Source of the DNA: Gemmata palustris
Lineage (GTDB): Bacteria > Planctomycetota > Planctomycetia > Gemmatales > Gemmataceae
Direction of reading: 5' to 3'
Length of the DNA stretch: 64,000 nucleotides
Assembly: GCF_017939745.1 (NCBI RefSeq)
Contig: NZ_JAGKQQ010000001.1
Span: 2,852,001 to 2,916,000, forward strand
The translations under genes were made by a program, and so were the position numbers. Of this stretch, positions 7,776 to 16,619 are shown piece after piece. Numbering within the stretch: position 1 is the stretch's first letter; each line of letters starts with the position of its first letter. The notes under the pieces are model-generated. The model worked only from the letters and a program-made list of their open reading frames with translations, was not told the origin of the DNA and made no database searches.

Positions 7776-8822
7776 TCAGCCCGGCGAACTGTCCTTGCGG
7801 CACAATTCGGCCAGCACCGCGCGCGGCTTGCCCGCCTTCAGCGCGGCCTCGGCTCGTTCAACACCGTCCCGGAGCGTCGGCACCGCTTCCGCTGCCCACA
7901 GTGCTGCCGCCGCGTTCGCGACCACGATGCGCCGAGCGGGGCCGTCTTCGCCGTTCAGTACGCCGCGAATAATCGCTGCGCTCTCGACCGAGTCGTTCGC
8001 GCGAATCGAGGACGGCGAAACCGATGACAGCCCGAATTCGCGGGGGCTCCACTCGCGAACTTCGTACTCGTTCCCGCGCACCACGCGGACCATCGTCGGC
8101 GCTGACAGGCTCACTTCGTCCAGCCCGTCGAAGCTGCAAACCAGCACAGCCTGCCGAATCCCTAATCGCGCAATCGCTGCGGCCAGTGGGTCGAGCAACT
8201 CAGCTTTGCCCACTCCCAAAAGTTGGTAGGGTGCATTGGCGGGGTTGGCGAGCGGCCCCAACAGGTTGAACAGCGTGCGGGTACCGAGCTTTTTGCGGAG
8301 GTCGGCTACGTGAGCCATACCGCGGTGGAAGTGCGGGGCGTAACAGAACGCGAACCCGGTGCGGTCCAAGCACCGTTGCGCCCACTCCGGGCCGGCCTCG
8401 ATGGGTACGCCGAGTTCGCGCAGCACGTCCGCGCTGCCCGATTTGCTCGACACCGCCCGCCCGCCGTGTTTCACCACCGGCACGCCGGCCCCGCACGCGA
8501 CCAGCGCCGCGGCCGTGCTGATGTTAAACGTGCCGCTTTCGTCGCCGCCGGTACCGCACGTGTCCAACACCGGACCGGACACGGGGACGAGTCCGATCAT
8601 CTGTTCGCGCAAAACGAGCGCGGCAGCGGCAACTTCTTCGGCGCTTTCGCCCTTGATGCGCAGGGCGGTCAGGAACGCCGCGCCGCGCGCGTCGTCCACC
8701 CGCCCGGCGACGAGATCGCGCACCGCTTCCGTCATCCCGGACGCGGGTACATCTTGCCCCGCAAGGAGTTGGGCAAACAGCTCGGGGAACCAAGTTGGGG
8801 TCAAATGCTCCAAACGACGCAC
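7776..8822 (-). CDS. trpD: anthranilate phosphoribosyltransferase
   Basis: 348 residues, the usual length. The enzyme joins anthranilate to PRPP in tryptophan synthesis. GTGGD at 90-94 is the PRPP-binding motif, followed by TFNISTAAALVACGAG and KHGGRAVSSKSGSADVLREL from about 118, both diagnostic of TrpD. An N-terminal helical domain with RIKGESAEEVAAAA matches the family. No other trp gene is in the window, so the pathway is scattered in this genome as is common in planctomycetes. It is divergent from lexA with a 251-base gap that contains a palindromic operator-like site, and convergent with the gene ending at 7677. Confidence 0.95.
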   Translation of the reverse strand: MRRLEHLTPTWFPELFAQLLAGQDVPASGMTEAVRDLVAGRVDDARGAAFLTALRIKGESAEEVAAAALVLREQMIGLVPVSGPVLDTCGTGGDESGTFNISTAAALVACGAGVPVVKHGGRAVSSKSGSADVLRELGVPIEAGPEWAQRCLDRTGFAFCYAPHFHRGMAHVADLRKKLGTRTLFNLLGPLANPANAPYQLLGVGKAELLDPLAAAIARLGIRQAVLVCSFDGLDEVSLSAPTMVRVVRGNEYEVREWSPREFGLSSVSPSSIRANDSVESAAIIRGVLNGEDGPARRIVVANAAAALWAAEAVPTLRDGVERAEAALKAGKPRAVLAELCRKDSSPG

Positions 8823-8911
8823 CCAAAAGAGGTGAAATCCTCACGTCTTCGCGAAATGCTATCGCGCAAGCTCAGAAAGCGAAATTTTTCTCTTCCGTTG
8901 TGAACAGCCGT

Positions 8912-8933
8912 CACTGTATACTACCATACAGTG
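8912..8933. promoter_or_regulatory. candidate LexA operator upstream of lexA
   Basis: CACTGTAT and ATACAGTG form a perfect 8-bp inverted repeat around ACTACC. The half-site ACTGTAT resembles the proteobacterial SOS box, but the CTG to CAG spacing is 12 bases instead of 10. A TATACT hexamer at 8917-8922 inside it would serve as a -10 box. The site is 140 bases upstream of the lexA start and 90 bases upstream of trpD, so it could control either. Autoregulation of lexA is the likeliest reading. Confidence 0.5.
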
Positions 8934-9073
8934 GACGGGCGTAGCGATTGTGCCGGTTGCGTAAGGCGAGGGCGCACAAAATACGATCCCGGTTCATCAC
9001 ACCCACTGACAGACGCGGATAAACCTGCAGGAAGGAACCGTCTGTCTACACTAACTCCTGATCGAGGCACCCT

Positions 9074-9703
9074 ATGTCCGACCGCGTTCCGCTGACCGAT
9101 CGCCAGGAAGCGATCTACAATTTCATCCGCAAACACATCGAGGACAAGGGCTTCCCGCCCGCGATCCGCGACATTTGCACCGAGTTCGGTATCTCGTCGC
9201 CCAACGGCGTCATGTGCCACTTGAAGGCGCTGCAATCGAAAGGATACATCCAGCGCATCCAAAAGGGAGAGAACTCGGTCAAAGCGCAGGCGCGCGGGAT
9301 CACCATCCCGGGCGTCACGTCCGGCGGATTCAGCCTCCCGCTCGTGGGCGTAATTGCCGCGGGCCGGGCGATCGAAACGACCGAACAAGACGACCGCTTG
9401 GAAATGCGCGAGTTGTTCGGCAGCGACGACCTGTTCGTCGTGAAGGTGCGCGGCACCTCAATGATCGAGGGGCACATTGCCGACGGCGATTTCGTCGTGA
9501 TTCGCAAGAAGGAGACGTGCGAGAACGGCGAGAAGGTGGTCGCGATGGTCGAGAAATCGATGACGCTGAAGAAGTATTACAAGAAGAAGAACGAGATCCA
9601 GTTGCACCCGATGAACAGCACGATGGAGCCGATCATTGTGGACCCGTCCCGCGAGGACATCCGCATCCTCGGCGTGCTGGCCGGCGTCATCCGAAAGTGT
9701 TAA
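9074..9703 (+). CDS. lexA: LexA repressor
   Basis: 209 residues. The SOS repressor binds operators through a winged HTH (residues 1-65; recognition helix around SSPNGVMCHLKAL, 41-53) and is inactivated by RecA-stimulated self-cleavage. All cleavage elements are visible: the Ala96-Gly97 bond in VGVIAAGRAI, nucleophile Ser129 in RGTSMIEGHIADGD, and general-base Lys166 in MTLKKYY. Length and order match the family (S24 peptidase domain from about 85). The ATG at 9074 follows GAGG by six bases. A palindrome 140 bases upstream may be its own operator. A hairpin separates it from the convergent Uma2 gene. Confidence 0.96.
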   Translation: MSDRVPLTDRQEAIYNFIRKHIEDKGFPPAIRDICTEFGISSPNGVMCHLKALQSKGYIQRIQKGENSVKAQARGITIPGVTSGGFSLPLVGVIAAGRAIETTEQDDRLEMRELFGSDDLFVVKVRGTSMIEGHIADGDFVVIRKKETCENGEKVVAMVEKSMTLKKYYKKKNEIQLHPMNSTMEPIIVDPSREDIRILGVLAGVIRKC

Positions 9704-9741
9704 TCGCTCCAGGTGACAACTTCGAGTAACCAATCGCACGA

Positions 9742-9768
9742 AAGCGGGTCGTACCTTGCGACCCGCTT
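9742..9768. terminator. two-way terminator hairpin between lexA and Uma2
   Basis: AAGCGGGTCG and CGACCCGCTT form a perfect 10-bp stem with a 7-base loop, placed between two convergent genes. A CTCTTTTTC run follows on the plus strand a few bases later. Confidence 0.7.
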
Positions 9769-9771
9769 CCG

Positions 9772-10500
9772 TCACTGTCTCTTTTTCGGCTTCGGCTGTG
9801 TTTTGTTACTTTGAGCCTTGAGGTTCTTCGGGGCACGGCTCTCGAAGATCCGCAACACCTTCACAGCGAACCCAGGCAACACGGTTCCGCCGTCCAACTC
9901 ATCATTCACACCAAGTGTCTTCTTGCGCTTCGGGTTCCCCTTCGGATACACGTCCACTTCTTTCCGTTCCGGGTCCACGAACCACACCAGTTTTACGCCC
10001 GCCTTCGCGTATTCCGCGAGCTTGATTTCCATCTCGCGCTGCGTGTTGCTCGGACTGAGCACCTCCACCGCGAGGTCCGGCGGCACTTCCAGAAACGCGC
10101 CGGCGGGGTTCTCGATCTCGTTCGGGTCGTCCACACTGTCCCAGCGAATGAACGAGACATCGGGCACGCGAACCAAATCGAGTTTGAACCGAATTAGGCC
10201 CTGAGCACCGGCTACGGCCCCGAGGTTGTTCAATTCGAGGAATTGCCCAAGCAGGATGATGAGCCGAGATCCGAAGTAATCGTCACGGAAGCCCATCGTT
10301 TTCTCCACGAGAATCCCGTCGACGAGTTCGCACCCTCGGTCCCCGGTAATGGAGCCATCGAGCAAGTCCTGCACGGTCGCGGTACCCGGAGCGGGAAACG
10401 ACAGGATGCGCGATTCCGGGACGTGGCCGAGGCGCTTTTGAACGTCGGCGATCGTGGGGAACTTGGTCTTCGGCGTGGATTTCGCGGTAGAAGCGGGCAT
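9772..10500 (-). CDS. Uma2 family (DUF820) putative nuclease-fold protein
   Basis: 242 residues. Uma2 proteins have a PD-(D/E)xK-like fold. Here the core is visible as VPDVSFIRWDS, PPDLAVEVLSPSN and the later VKLVWFVDPERKEVDVY, with Asp, Glu and Lys (REMEIKLAEYA) in the expected places. An N-terminal extension of about 50 residues rich in Lys, Thr and Pro precedes the domain. The C-terminus is basic (KNLKAQSNKTQPKPKKRQ), consistent with nucleic-acid contact. Nuclease activity has not been shown for most members. Such genes are highly paralogous in Gemmata and cyanobacteria. It is convergent with lexA; no operon partner. Confidence 0.87.
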   Translation of the reverse strand: MPASTAKSTPKTKFPTIADVQKRLGHVPESRILSFPAPGTATVQDLLDGSITGDRGCELVDGILVEKTMGFRDDYFGSRLIILLGQFLELNNLGAVAGAQGLIRFKLDLVRVPDVSFIRWDSVDDPNEIENPAGAFLEVPPDLAVEVLSPSNTQREMEIKLAEYAKAGVKLVWFVDPERKEVDVYPKGNPKRKKTLGVNDELDGGTVLPGFAVKVLRIFESRAPKNLKAQSNKTQPKPKKRQ

Positions 10501-10557
10501 TTCGTGTGCTCCTTGGGGCCGTTCGCATTGTGACGCAACGCCCCCACAGTCGCAACC

Positions 10558-10830
10558 TCAAGGCGCGGGATCGGAAGCAGGTAGCGGAAGAGAGAATTGC
10601 GTTTCAGCGGCTTTCGCGCGCCGGATTCCGTCCCAGACGTCCCAGCGTTCGTCATCAGTCGCGCCATCGAGCCACATTGATGTGGACGTGACGCGCTCTG
10701 CGCTCCCTTCGCTCGCTGAGCGCCCGGCGACCACTTGGGTCGCCGGGCGGGGTTGTGCCGATTCGTTACGTGGAGGTGCCAGCAGCACTGGCACGAGAGC
10801 AAACACCAGAAGGGGAAGCAGACGAAACAT
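10558..10830 (-). CDS. small secreted protein, possible
   Basis: 90 residues. MFRLLPLLVFALVPVLLAPP is a convincing signal sequence, followed by a short polar chain with a Trp-rich stretch (ERWDVWDGIRRAKA). It starts 18 bases downstream of the S46 peptidase stop on the same strand, so it may share that transcript and could be a peptidase-associated peptide or simply a lineage-specific protein. No family is recognised. The main doubt is whether it is translated at all: only the signal peptide and the position support it. Confidence 0.45.
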   Translation of the reverse strand: MFRLLPLLVFALVPVLLAPPRNESAQPRPATQVVAGRSASEGSAERVTSTSMWLDGATDDERWDVWDGIRRAKAAETQFSLPLPASDPAP

Positions 10831-10848
10831 GGGACATCCGCGTCGGGG

Positions 10849-13023
10849 TCACTTTCCCGTCAATTCTTTGACGAGCGGCGCGGCCGGATACAACTTGCGG
10901 AGCGCTTCCAGCACCGCCTTCGAGTGAACCGCGATGTGCCGGGCTTGAACGTCGGTGTACACGAAGTTCCGCACCAATCCGTGCCGGTTGCGGTCGAAGT
11001 TGATGCCGACCAACTCGCCCGCGCGGTTCAGCACGGGGCTACCGGAGTTGCCACCGATCGTGTCCGCGGTGCTCACGAAGTTGAAGGGCGTCGAAAGGTC
11101 GAGCTTGTCCTTCCCCTCTAGCCACCGCTTCGGGAGATCGAACGGTTCCTTGCCGTCCAACTTCGCGGCCTTCTCGAACGCTTCGCCGAAGGTCGTGTGG
11201 AAGTTCAGTTTCTCGCCGCCGACCTCGTACCCCCGCACGGTGCCGAACGCCAGGCGCAGCGTGAACGTCGCGTCCGGGGCGACCGAGTTGCCGTAGGTCA
11301 GGAACCGCACGCCGGACAGCGCGGCATACGCCTGGCGCTCCGGTTCCTCGATTTCGTTCTCGTACTGCGTGCGCAATTTACGCGCTTCGGCGTCTACGGC
11401 CTTCGTGAGAACGACCAGCGGGTCTTTGCTCGCGTCGACGGCTTGCTTGCCGCCCTCGACCAGTTTCTTCCGCTCGGCTGGATCGAGGAGCTTCGTCCCC
11501 GCGATCAACTCCTCCGCGCGTGCGGCCGGGTTGTTCCCCGCGAGGACGAGCTTCACGAGCGCGTGTTCGCCCCCCAAATTCTCCGCCATGAACGTGAGCG
11601 ACGCGGTGAGCTTCGCGCGTTCCAGTTCCGGGTACATCGGCGCCGGACTGAAAAGTTGGTACTTGAGCGATTCGAGGTTGGAGTCGCGGTACTCGCGGAG
11701 CCGGTCGGCCGACTTCTTCGGCAACTCGTCGCCCATCCGCACGCAGTGCCGAGCGATACCAAACAGCGGCGAGAAGAATGCGTGCCCGGTTTCGACCAGC
11801 CCGTACTCCTTCTCGAACCCGCGGAGCTTCACTTGCACGGCCTCGATCTTCGCGAGCGCGTCGAGTGTGTCATCGAACGCGGCCCGCCACTTCGGGTCGC
11901 TCGGGCCTTCGCCCATCGAGACCCGCTGCTTGTACGCCGCAGCCCCTTCAATGAGTCCGCGCTCGGACTTCTGCTTCTGCTCCATGATCTTCGGATCGAG
12001 TAGCCCCTGCAGTTGCCCACTGAACGCCTTGCGCGCGTTCGCGACGCTGTGCAGGTCGGTCGCGGCTTGCCGCGCGTTCTCGCCGCTCTGTTCGCTGTAC
12101 TGTTTCAGGGCCGCTTCGAGCGTGCGCAGCCGGTACAGCGTGTAGGGCAGCGTGTAATCGCGCCGGTGCTTGAGGCGCGCGAGCGTTTCGAGGCGCTGGG
12201 TGGTTCCGGGGTGGCCGGTCACGAACACCAGGTCGCCGCCCGCGGGTCCGGTTTCGCTCCACTTGAAGAAGTTCGGCGTCCTCGCTGGCGCGCCGTTCTC
12301 GTAGGCGCGGAAGAACGCGATATCGAGGTTCATTCGCGGGTACTCGAAGTTATCGACGTCCCCGCCGAAGCTCGCGATCTGCCGCTCCGGGGCGAACACG
12401 AGCCGCACGTCGGTGTACTTCTTGTAGCGGTACAGGTGGTACAGCCCGCCGTTGTAGAGCGTGACGACGTCCGACCGCAGCGCGGTCTTGTCGAGCGAGT
12501 CCTTCTCGATCTTCCCCATTACCGCGCGGCGGGCGGCGAACGCTTCCGCGCCGGTCATGCTCGGCTTCACGGCGGCGTTCACCTCGCCCGTCACATCAAC
12601 GATTTCCTGGAGCACGTTGATCTCTTGGTCCGGGCACTTCAGTTCCTTCTCGCGCGTGTCGGCATAGAAGCCGTCGTGCAGGAAGTCCTGCCCCGCCTTG
12701 CTCAGTTTCTGAAGCGAGTCGGCCGCGACGTGGTGGTTCGTCACGAACAACCCCTCCGCCGACACGAACCCGCCCGAGCCGCCGCTGTTGAGGCGCACCG
12801 AGCCGAGCATCGCGTTCTTCACCCACGCACCGGTGAGGTCGAACTGGTGCGCGTCCTTGAGGTGCTGTTTGGGCGGGTCGTTGAGTAACCACATCCCTTC
12901 GTCCGAAACCGCCGGCATGGTCCAGACTCCGACGAGTGCGAGTGCGAATACGAGATGAAAAACCCTATTTGCGCCGCGGGCTGGTCGAACAGCCTTCCCG
13001 CGGAAGAACGAGAGGTCGCTCAT
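10849..13023 (-). CDS. S46 family dipeptidyl-peptidase (DPP7/DPP11-like)
   Basis: 724 residues, the normal size for S46, a bacterial family of chymotrypsin-fold exopeptidases that release dipeptides in the periplasm. The catalytic His lies in VTNHHVAADSL (about 97-98), the Asp in the GGDVDNFEYPRMNLDIAFFR region (about 225), and the Ser in GGNSGSPVLN near residue 655. The helical lid domain between Asp and Ser is present. An N-terminal membrane-crossing segment (VFHLVFALALVGVWTMPAVS) acts as a signal. The residues that set DPP7 versus DPP11 specificity cannot be placed safely by eye. Upstream lies an ISAs1 remnant and downstream a possible small secreted protein. The likely role is peptide nutrition. 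Confidence 0.93.
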   Translation of the reverse strand: MSDLSFFRGKAVRPARGANRVFHLVFALALVGVWTMPAVSDEGMWLLNDPPKQHLKDAHQFDLTGAWVKNAMLGSVRLNSGGSGGFVSAEGLFVTNHHVAADSLQKLSKAGQDFLHDGFYADTREKELKCPDQEINVLQEIVDVTGEVNAAVKPSMTGAEAFAARRAVMGKIEKDSLDKTALRSDVVTLYNGGLYHLYRYKKYTDVRLVFAPERQIASFGGDVDNFEYPRMNLDIAFFRAYENGAPARTPNFFKWSETGPAGGDLVFVTGHPGTTQRLETLARLKHRRDYTLPYTLYRLRTLEAALKQYSEQSGENARQAATDLHSVANARKAFSGQLQGLLDPKIMEQKQKSERGLIEGAAAYKQRVSMGEGPSDPKWRAAFDDTLDALAKIEAVQVKLRGFEKEYGLVETGHAFFSPLFGIARHCVRMGDELPKKSADRLREYRDSNLESLKYQLFSPAPMYPELERAKLTASLTFMAENLGGEHALVKLVLAGNNPAARAEELIAGTKLLDPAERKKLVEGGKQAVDASKDPLVVLTKAVDAEARKLRTQYENEIEEPERQAYAALSGVRFLTYGNSVAPDATFTLRLAFGTVRGYEVGGEKLNFHTTFGEAFEKAAKLDGKEPFDLPKRWLEGKDKLDLSTPFNFVSTADTIGGNSGSPVLNRAGELVGINFDRNRHGLVRNFVYTDVQARHIAVHSKAVLEALRKLYPAAPLVKELTGK

Positions 13024-13149
13024 CGGGAACTGCCTCTTTGCGAATGCGAGGTTTTAAACGACCGGAGAAGGACACGGGGATAGTGTACGGCGTCGCGAAG
13101 TGATTCGCGACACACCAGCGACGGGAGAGGAAGAAGGGTTGACTTTGGA

Positions 13150-13835
13150 AGTGTGGTCTCGCTCAGAACCCGGGACCGCGGGCGTCCGCCCGCTCGTCGC
13201 AGCTCGGCCGTGGTGTTCTGGAGCATGGCCCGCGCCATCTTGCGCACCACGGACACGTTCTCGGGTGCGTGCCCTTCCCGGAGCCGGTGAGCACCTTCAC
13301 GGAACGCCACGTCTCGAACCCGGTGGCGCGCGTGCCCGATACCCCAGTTCCGGCGCGGCGCGCCCCGGACCCGTGCCCGTGGCTGATGTAATGACGCCGA
13401 ACCGGAGTTCCTCGCGACCGTGGGAGTGCTCGTCGGTCTGGTGCCCCTCCGCACCGCGAAAGCCGTCTCCAACGCCACTCGAACCCGGGCCTTGATGTCC
13501 TCGAAGAGCCGAGGTTGGTTGTCCTCGACCGCCAGCAGATAGTCGCCCCCGCCGGCCACGATTTGCGTGGCGATGTTCGTCCGGCACCCGGCCGCGCCGG
13601 TGCGCACCAGCGCCTCGAAAGTGTCGCGCAACCACCGCAATTCCGAGATCGCGGTGATCTCGTTGGTCGTCTCACCGGCGCGCACCGGGGCCGCGTGGCT
13701 CCGTTCCCCGGCGACCACGCGCTGACAATCGGCACCGCCCGAGAGCCCGCCGAGGTCTTGCGTTTGGACCCCCGCATGGCCTTACCCGGAAACGCCCACC
13801 AGCGCGACCGCGACGTCACCTTGTTCAGCGAACTG
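13150..13835 (-). pseudogene. decayed ISAs1-family transposase
   Basis: Read on the minus strand, pieces of an ISAs1-type DDE transposase appear in order but in different frames. First GKAMRGSKRKTSAGSRAVP and IVSAW, then, after a frame change near 13700, ETTNEITAISELRWL and ATQIVAGGGDYLLAVEDNQ, then a garbled middle with an EELRFG-like piece in another frame, then WGIGHARHRVRDVAFREGAHR and APENVSVVRKMARAML. These match the family's KxVRGS, SNEITAIPELL, QGGDYxLAxKxNQ, HWGIENxLHWVLDV and HAPENxxxxR motifs. The N-terminal third is missing. Inverted terminal repeats are not obvious. The remnant begins at the 3' end of the antiporter gene. Confidence 0.85.
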
Positions 13836-15066
13836 ACACTGTGACCGCCGTTTCTTCTTCCGACGGCTCCCCCGCGCCGCGACGGGACCACCGGTCGGCG
13901 GCGTAGAACGCGAGTGGATTGAACGTGATGGACAGGATCGCCCCGGCCACGATCAGGCTCTGCCCTTCCGACGGGAGCAGGCCCAGTACGATCCCCAGTC
14001 CGGCCAGGATGAACGAGAACTCCCCGATCTGCGCGAGGGCGGCCGACACGCTCAGCGCGGTGGCGCGCGACCCACCGAGGGCGAGCACGATGCCGAGCGC
14101 CGCGACCGATTTGCCGACGACGATGATTCCGAGTACGGCCAGCACCCGCAGCGGTTGGTCGATCAGCACCTGCGGGTCGAACAGCATCCCGACCGAGACG
14201 AAGAACAGGACCGCGAACACGTCCTCCAGCGGTTGCAGACTCTTGACCGCCCGGTGCCCCGATTCCGACTCGTTGAGCACCATCCCGGCGAAGAACGCGC
14301 CCAGCGCGAGTGACACCCCGAACACCTCGGTCGCAGCGAACGCAATGCCGACCGACTGGCCGACCACGGCCAGCGTGAACAGTTCGCGCGAGCCGGTTTC
14401 CTCGACCCGCTTGAGGAGCCACGGGAACACCCGGGTGCCGACGACGAGCATCAGTGCGACGAAGACGGCCACCTTCCCGAGCGCGAGGCCGAGCGGTCGC
14501 CACAGGCCGGCCCCCTCGGTGCCCCCGGGCGCGGTTCCCCCGAGCACCCCGGCGAGCGCAGGCAGCACGACGAGCGCGAGAACGATGGCGAGATCCTCGA
14601 CGATCAGCCAGCCGATCGCGATGCGGCCGTCGGGCGTGCCCAGTCGGTCCCGGGCCTCCAGCGCCTTGAGCAGGACGACCGTGCTCGCTACAGACAGGGC
14701 CAGCCCGAACACCAGCCCGGCCCCGAGCGACCAACCCCAGACGGCGGACGCGCCGACCCCCATTGCCGTCGCCGCAGCGATCTGGGCGACCGCCCCCGGC
14801 AGCGCGACCTTCCGAACCGCCCACAGATCCCCGACCGAGAAGTGCATGCCCACGCCGAACATGAGCAGAATGACCCCGATCTCGGCGAGTTGGTGGGCCA
14901 GTTTAGCGTCGCCGACGAACCCCGGTGTAAACGGACCGATGGCGATACCGGCGAGCAGGTACCCGACCAGCGCCGGGAGCCGGAGCCGGACAGCGACGAA
15001 GCCAAAAATGAACGCGAGGGTCAGCCCGATGGCGATGATGGCGATCAGTGACATTTCGTGCGGCAC
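13825..15066 (-). CDS. CPA2 cation/proton antiporter, membrane domain only
   Basis: 413 residues, about 12 hydrophobic segments. Sequences such as GYLLAGIAIGPFTPGFV, EIGVILLMFGVGMHFS, GLALSVASTVVLLKAL and IGWLIVEDLAIVLALVVLPAL, with the VED Asp pair, are those of the YbaL/KefB group that exchanges K+ or Na+ for protons at the inner membrane. Most YbaL-type proteins are about 550 residues and end in a TrkA-N/RCK nucleotide-binding domain. Here the chain stops soon after the last helix (YAADRWSRRGAGEPSEE) exactly where the ISAs1 remnant starts, so loss of the regulatory domain by insertion is likely. GTG at 15066 has AGGAG five bases away. It follows sthA by 35 bases. Confidence 0.85.
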   Translation of the reverse strand: MPHEMSLIAIIAIGLTLAFIFGFVAVRLRLPALVGYLLAGIAIGPFTPGFVGDAKLAHQLAEIGVILLMFGVGMHFSVGDLWAVRKVALPGAVAQIAAATAMGVGASAVWGWSLGAGLVFGLALSVASTVVLLKALEARDRLGTPDGRIAIGWLIVEDLAIVLALVVLPALAGVLGGTAPGGTEGAGLWRPLGLALGKVAVFVALMLVVGTRVFPWLLKRVEETGSRELFTLAVVGQSVGIAFAATEVFGVSLALGAFFAGMVLNESESGHRAVKSLQPLEDVFAVLFFVSVGMLFDPQVLIDQPLRVLAVLGIIVVGKSVAALGIVLALGGSRATALSVSAALAQIGEFSFILAGLGIVLGLLPSEGQSLIVAGAILSITFNPLAFYAADRWSRRGAGEPSEEETAVTVSVR

Positions 15067-15101
15067 GGCGGCTCCTGCGGCAGGGAGGGAAGGTGTGGTG
15101 G

Positions 15102-16496
15102 TTAGCTCGTACCCCGCCCCCGCAGCAGGGCGTCGTGCGTAGCGAGTTTGTAAAGTTCCCCGAGCGTCGGGTGGTTGAAACAGGTGTCGAGCAGCAGGTC
15201 GGCACCGGCCCCGACCATCAGTGCCATCACCCCGATGTGGACCACTTCCGAGGCCACTTCTCCGATGACGTGGGCACCGAGCAGTTTGTGGTCCGACCGG
15301 CGGAACAGGAGCTTGAGGAACCCGGCCTCGTCGCCGATGATCTTGCCCCGTGCCACTTCCGTGTACCCGGCCCGCCCGACCAGGTACTCGACCCCGGCAG
15401 CCCGCAGTGCGTCTTCCGTCTCGCCGACCGCGCTCACCTCGGGAATGGTGTAGATCCCGGTCGGCAGAACCCGGGCGACCGGCCCCCTGGTGGGGGCTCC
15501 GAATGCGTGCCCCGCCGCCGCACGGCCCTGTTCGGCGCTGGTGGACGCGAGGGCCGGGAACCCGATTACGTCTCCGACCGCGTAGATGTGCGGCACCTCC
15601 GTCTGAAAATGCTCGTTGACCACCAACCGGCCCTTCCGGGCGGCCGCGAGCCCGGCGGCCTCCGGGTTCAGGTCGGCGACCCGACTCGCGCGCCCGGCGC
15701 AGATGAGGACGTGGTCGGCCGTCAGAACTCGTCCCGAGGACAGGCCGAGGCGCACGTCGCCGGTCGGTGGCGCGTCACAGGAGTTAACGCACTCGCCCCA
15801 TACGAATCGCACCCCGAGCCGGCGCATTGATGCCTCCAACGCGGTGGAGAGGTCCGCGTCGAGGAACGGGAGCAGGGCGTTGCGCCCGTCGATCAGGTAC
15901 GTCTCGATCCCGAGCGCGGCGAACATGCACGCGTACTCGCTGCCGATCACCCCGGCCCCGATGACCGCGATCGACCGCGGCATCCGGTGCAACTCGACCA
16001 ACTCGTCGGAATCGTGGACCCGGTCGTGCTCGAACGGGAACCCGGGCGGGCGGACCGGGACCGAGCCGGTGGCGACGACGACCTTCTCGGCGTGAAGTTC
16101 CTGCGCACCGGACCCTGTTACCCGGACCGCGTGCGGGCCACTGAACCGGGCGGTCCCGTGGACGACGGTCACACCGTACCGGCCGAGCAGCCCCCGGATG
16201 TGGTCGCGGTGGGCAGATTTGACGGCCCGTTCGTGCCGCAGCACGTCGTCGATCGTCGCGCCGCGGCGGAGGGACAGGTCGACCCCGTGCAGGTCGCGGG
16301 TACGGAGCCCGGACAGCGCGAGTGCGGTCTCGCGCAGGGTTTTGCTAGGGAGGGTACCGGTGTTAACAGCCGCCCCGCCGACGAACGGGGCCTTCTCAAC
16401 TACGGCGACGCGCTTGCCGAGCCGGGCGGCAGTGACGGCCGCGGCCTCGCCGCCGGGTCCGGCGCCGATGACGATGAGATCGAATGCGGGTGACAT
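15102..16496 (-). CDS. sthA: soluble NAD(P)+ transhydrogenase
   Basis: 464 residues. The flavoprotein passes hydride between NADPH and NAD+. The FAD-binding GAGPGGEAAAVTAARLG is at 10-26, the second GxGxxG is in IAVIGAGVIGSEYACMFAALG, and the C-terminal dimerisation domain ends with HPTLGELYKLA. The family position that holds redox cysteines in lipoamide dehydrogenases reads GGAAVNTGTLPSKTLRE here; absence of the Cys pair is what distinguishes soluble transhydrogenases. The ATG at 16496 starts the FAD domain directly. The gene is followed 35 bases later by the antiporter, so the two may be co-expressed, linking NADPH balance with ion balance. Confidence 0.92.
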   Translation of the reverse strand: MSPAFDLIVIGAGPGGEAAAVTAARLGKRVAVVEKAPFVGGAAVNTGTLPSKTLRETALALSGLRTRDLHGVDLSLRRGATIDDVLRHERAVKSAHRDHIRGLLGRYGVTVVHGTARFSGPHAVRVTGSGAQELHAEKVVVATGSVPVRPPGFPFEHDRVHDSDELVELHRMPRSIAVIGAGVIGSEYACMFAALGIETYLIDGRNALLPFLDADLSTALEASMRRLGVRFVWGECVNSCDAPPTGDVRLGLSSGRVLTADHVLICAGRASRVADLNPEAAGLAAARKGRLVVNEHFQTEVPHIYAVGDVIGFPALASTSAEQGRAAAGHAFGAPTRGPVARVLPTGIYTIPEVSAVGETEDALRAAGVEYLVGRAGYTEVARGKIIGDEAGFLKLLFRRSDHKLLGAHVIGEVASEVVHIGVMALMVGAGADLLLDTCFNHPTLGELYKLATHDALLRGRGTS

Positions 16497-16619
16497 GGGA
16501 GCGGCTCCGGGGGGTAGTCGATTACGGTCTGACCGGCTCCCGCGCAGGGGCTCACCCGGATGCCGTCGCGGGGACGTCCGCAAGTCGGGGAGCCGCGCCA
16601 ATCGCTCCCGTCGCCTCGA

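Noticed and set aside
13163..14824. 553-residue minus-strand frame across the antiporter and transposase remnant
   Set aside because: Its first 350 residues are an Arg/Gly-rich shadow of the antiporter. Only the tail holds real transposase pieces, which are listed under the pseudogene.
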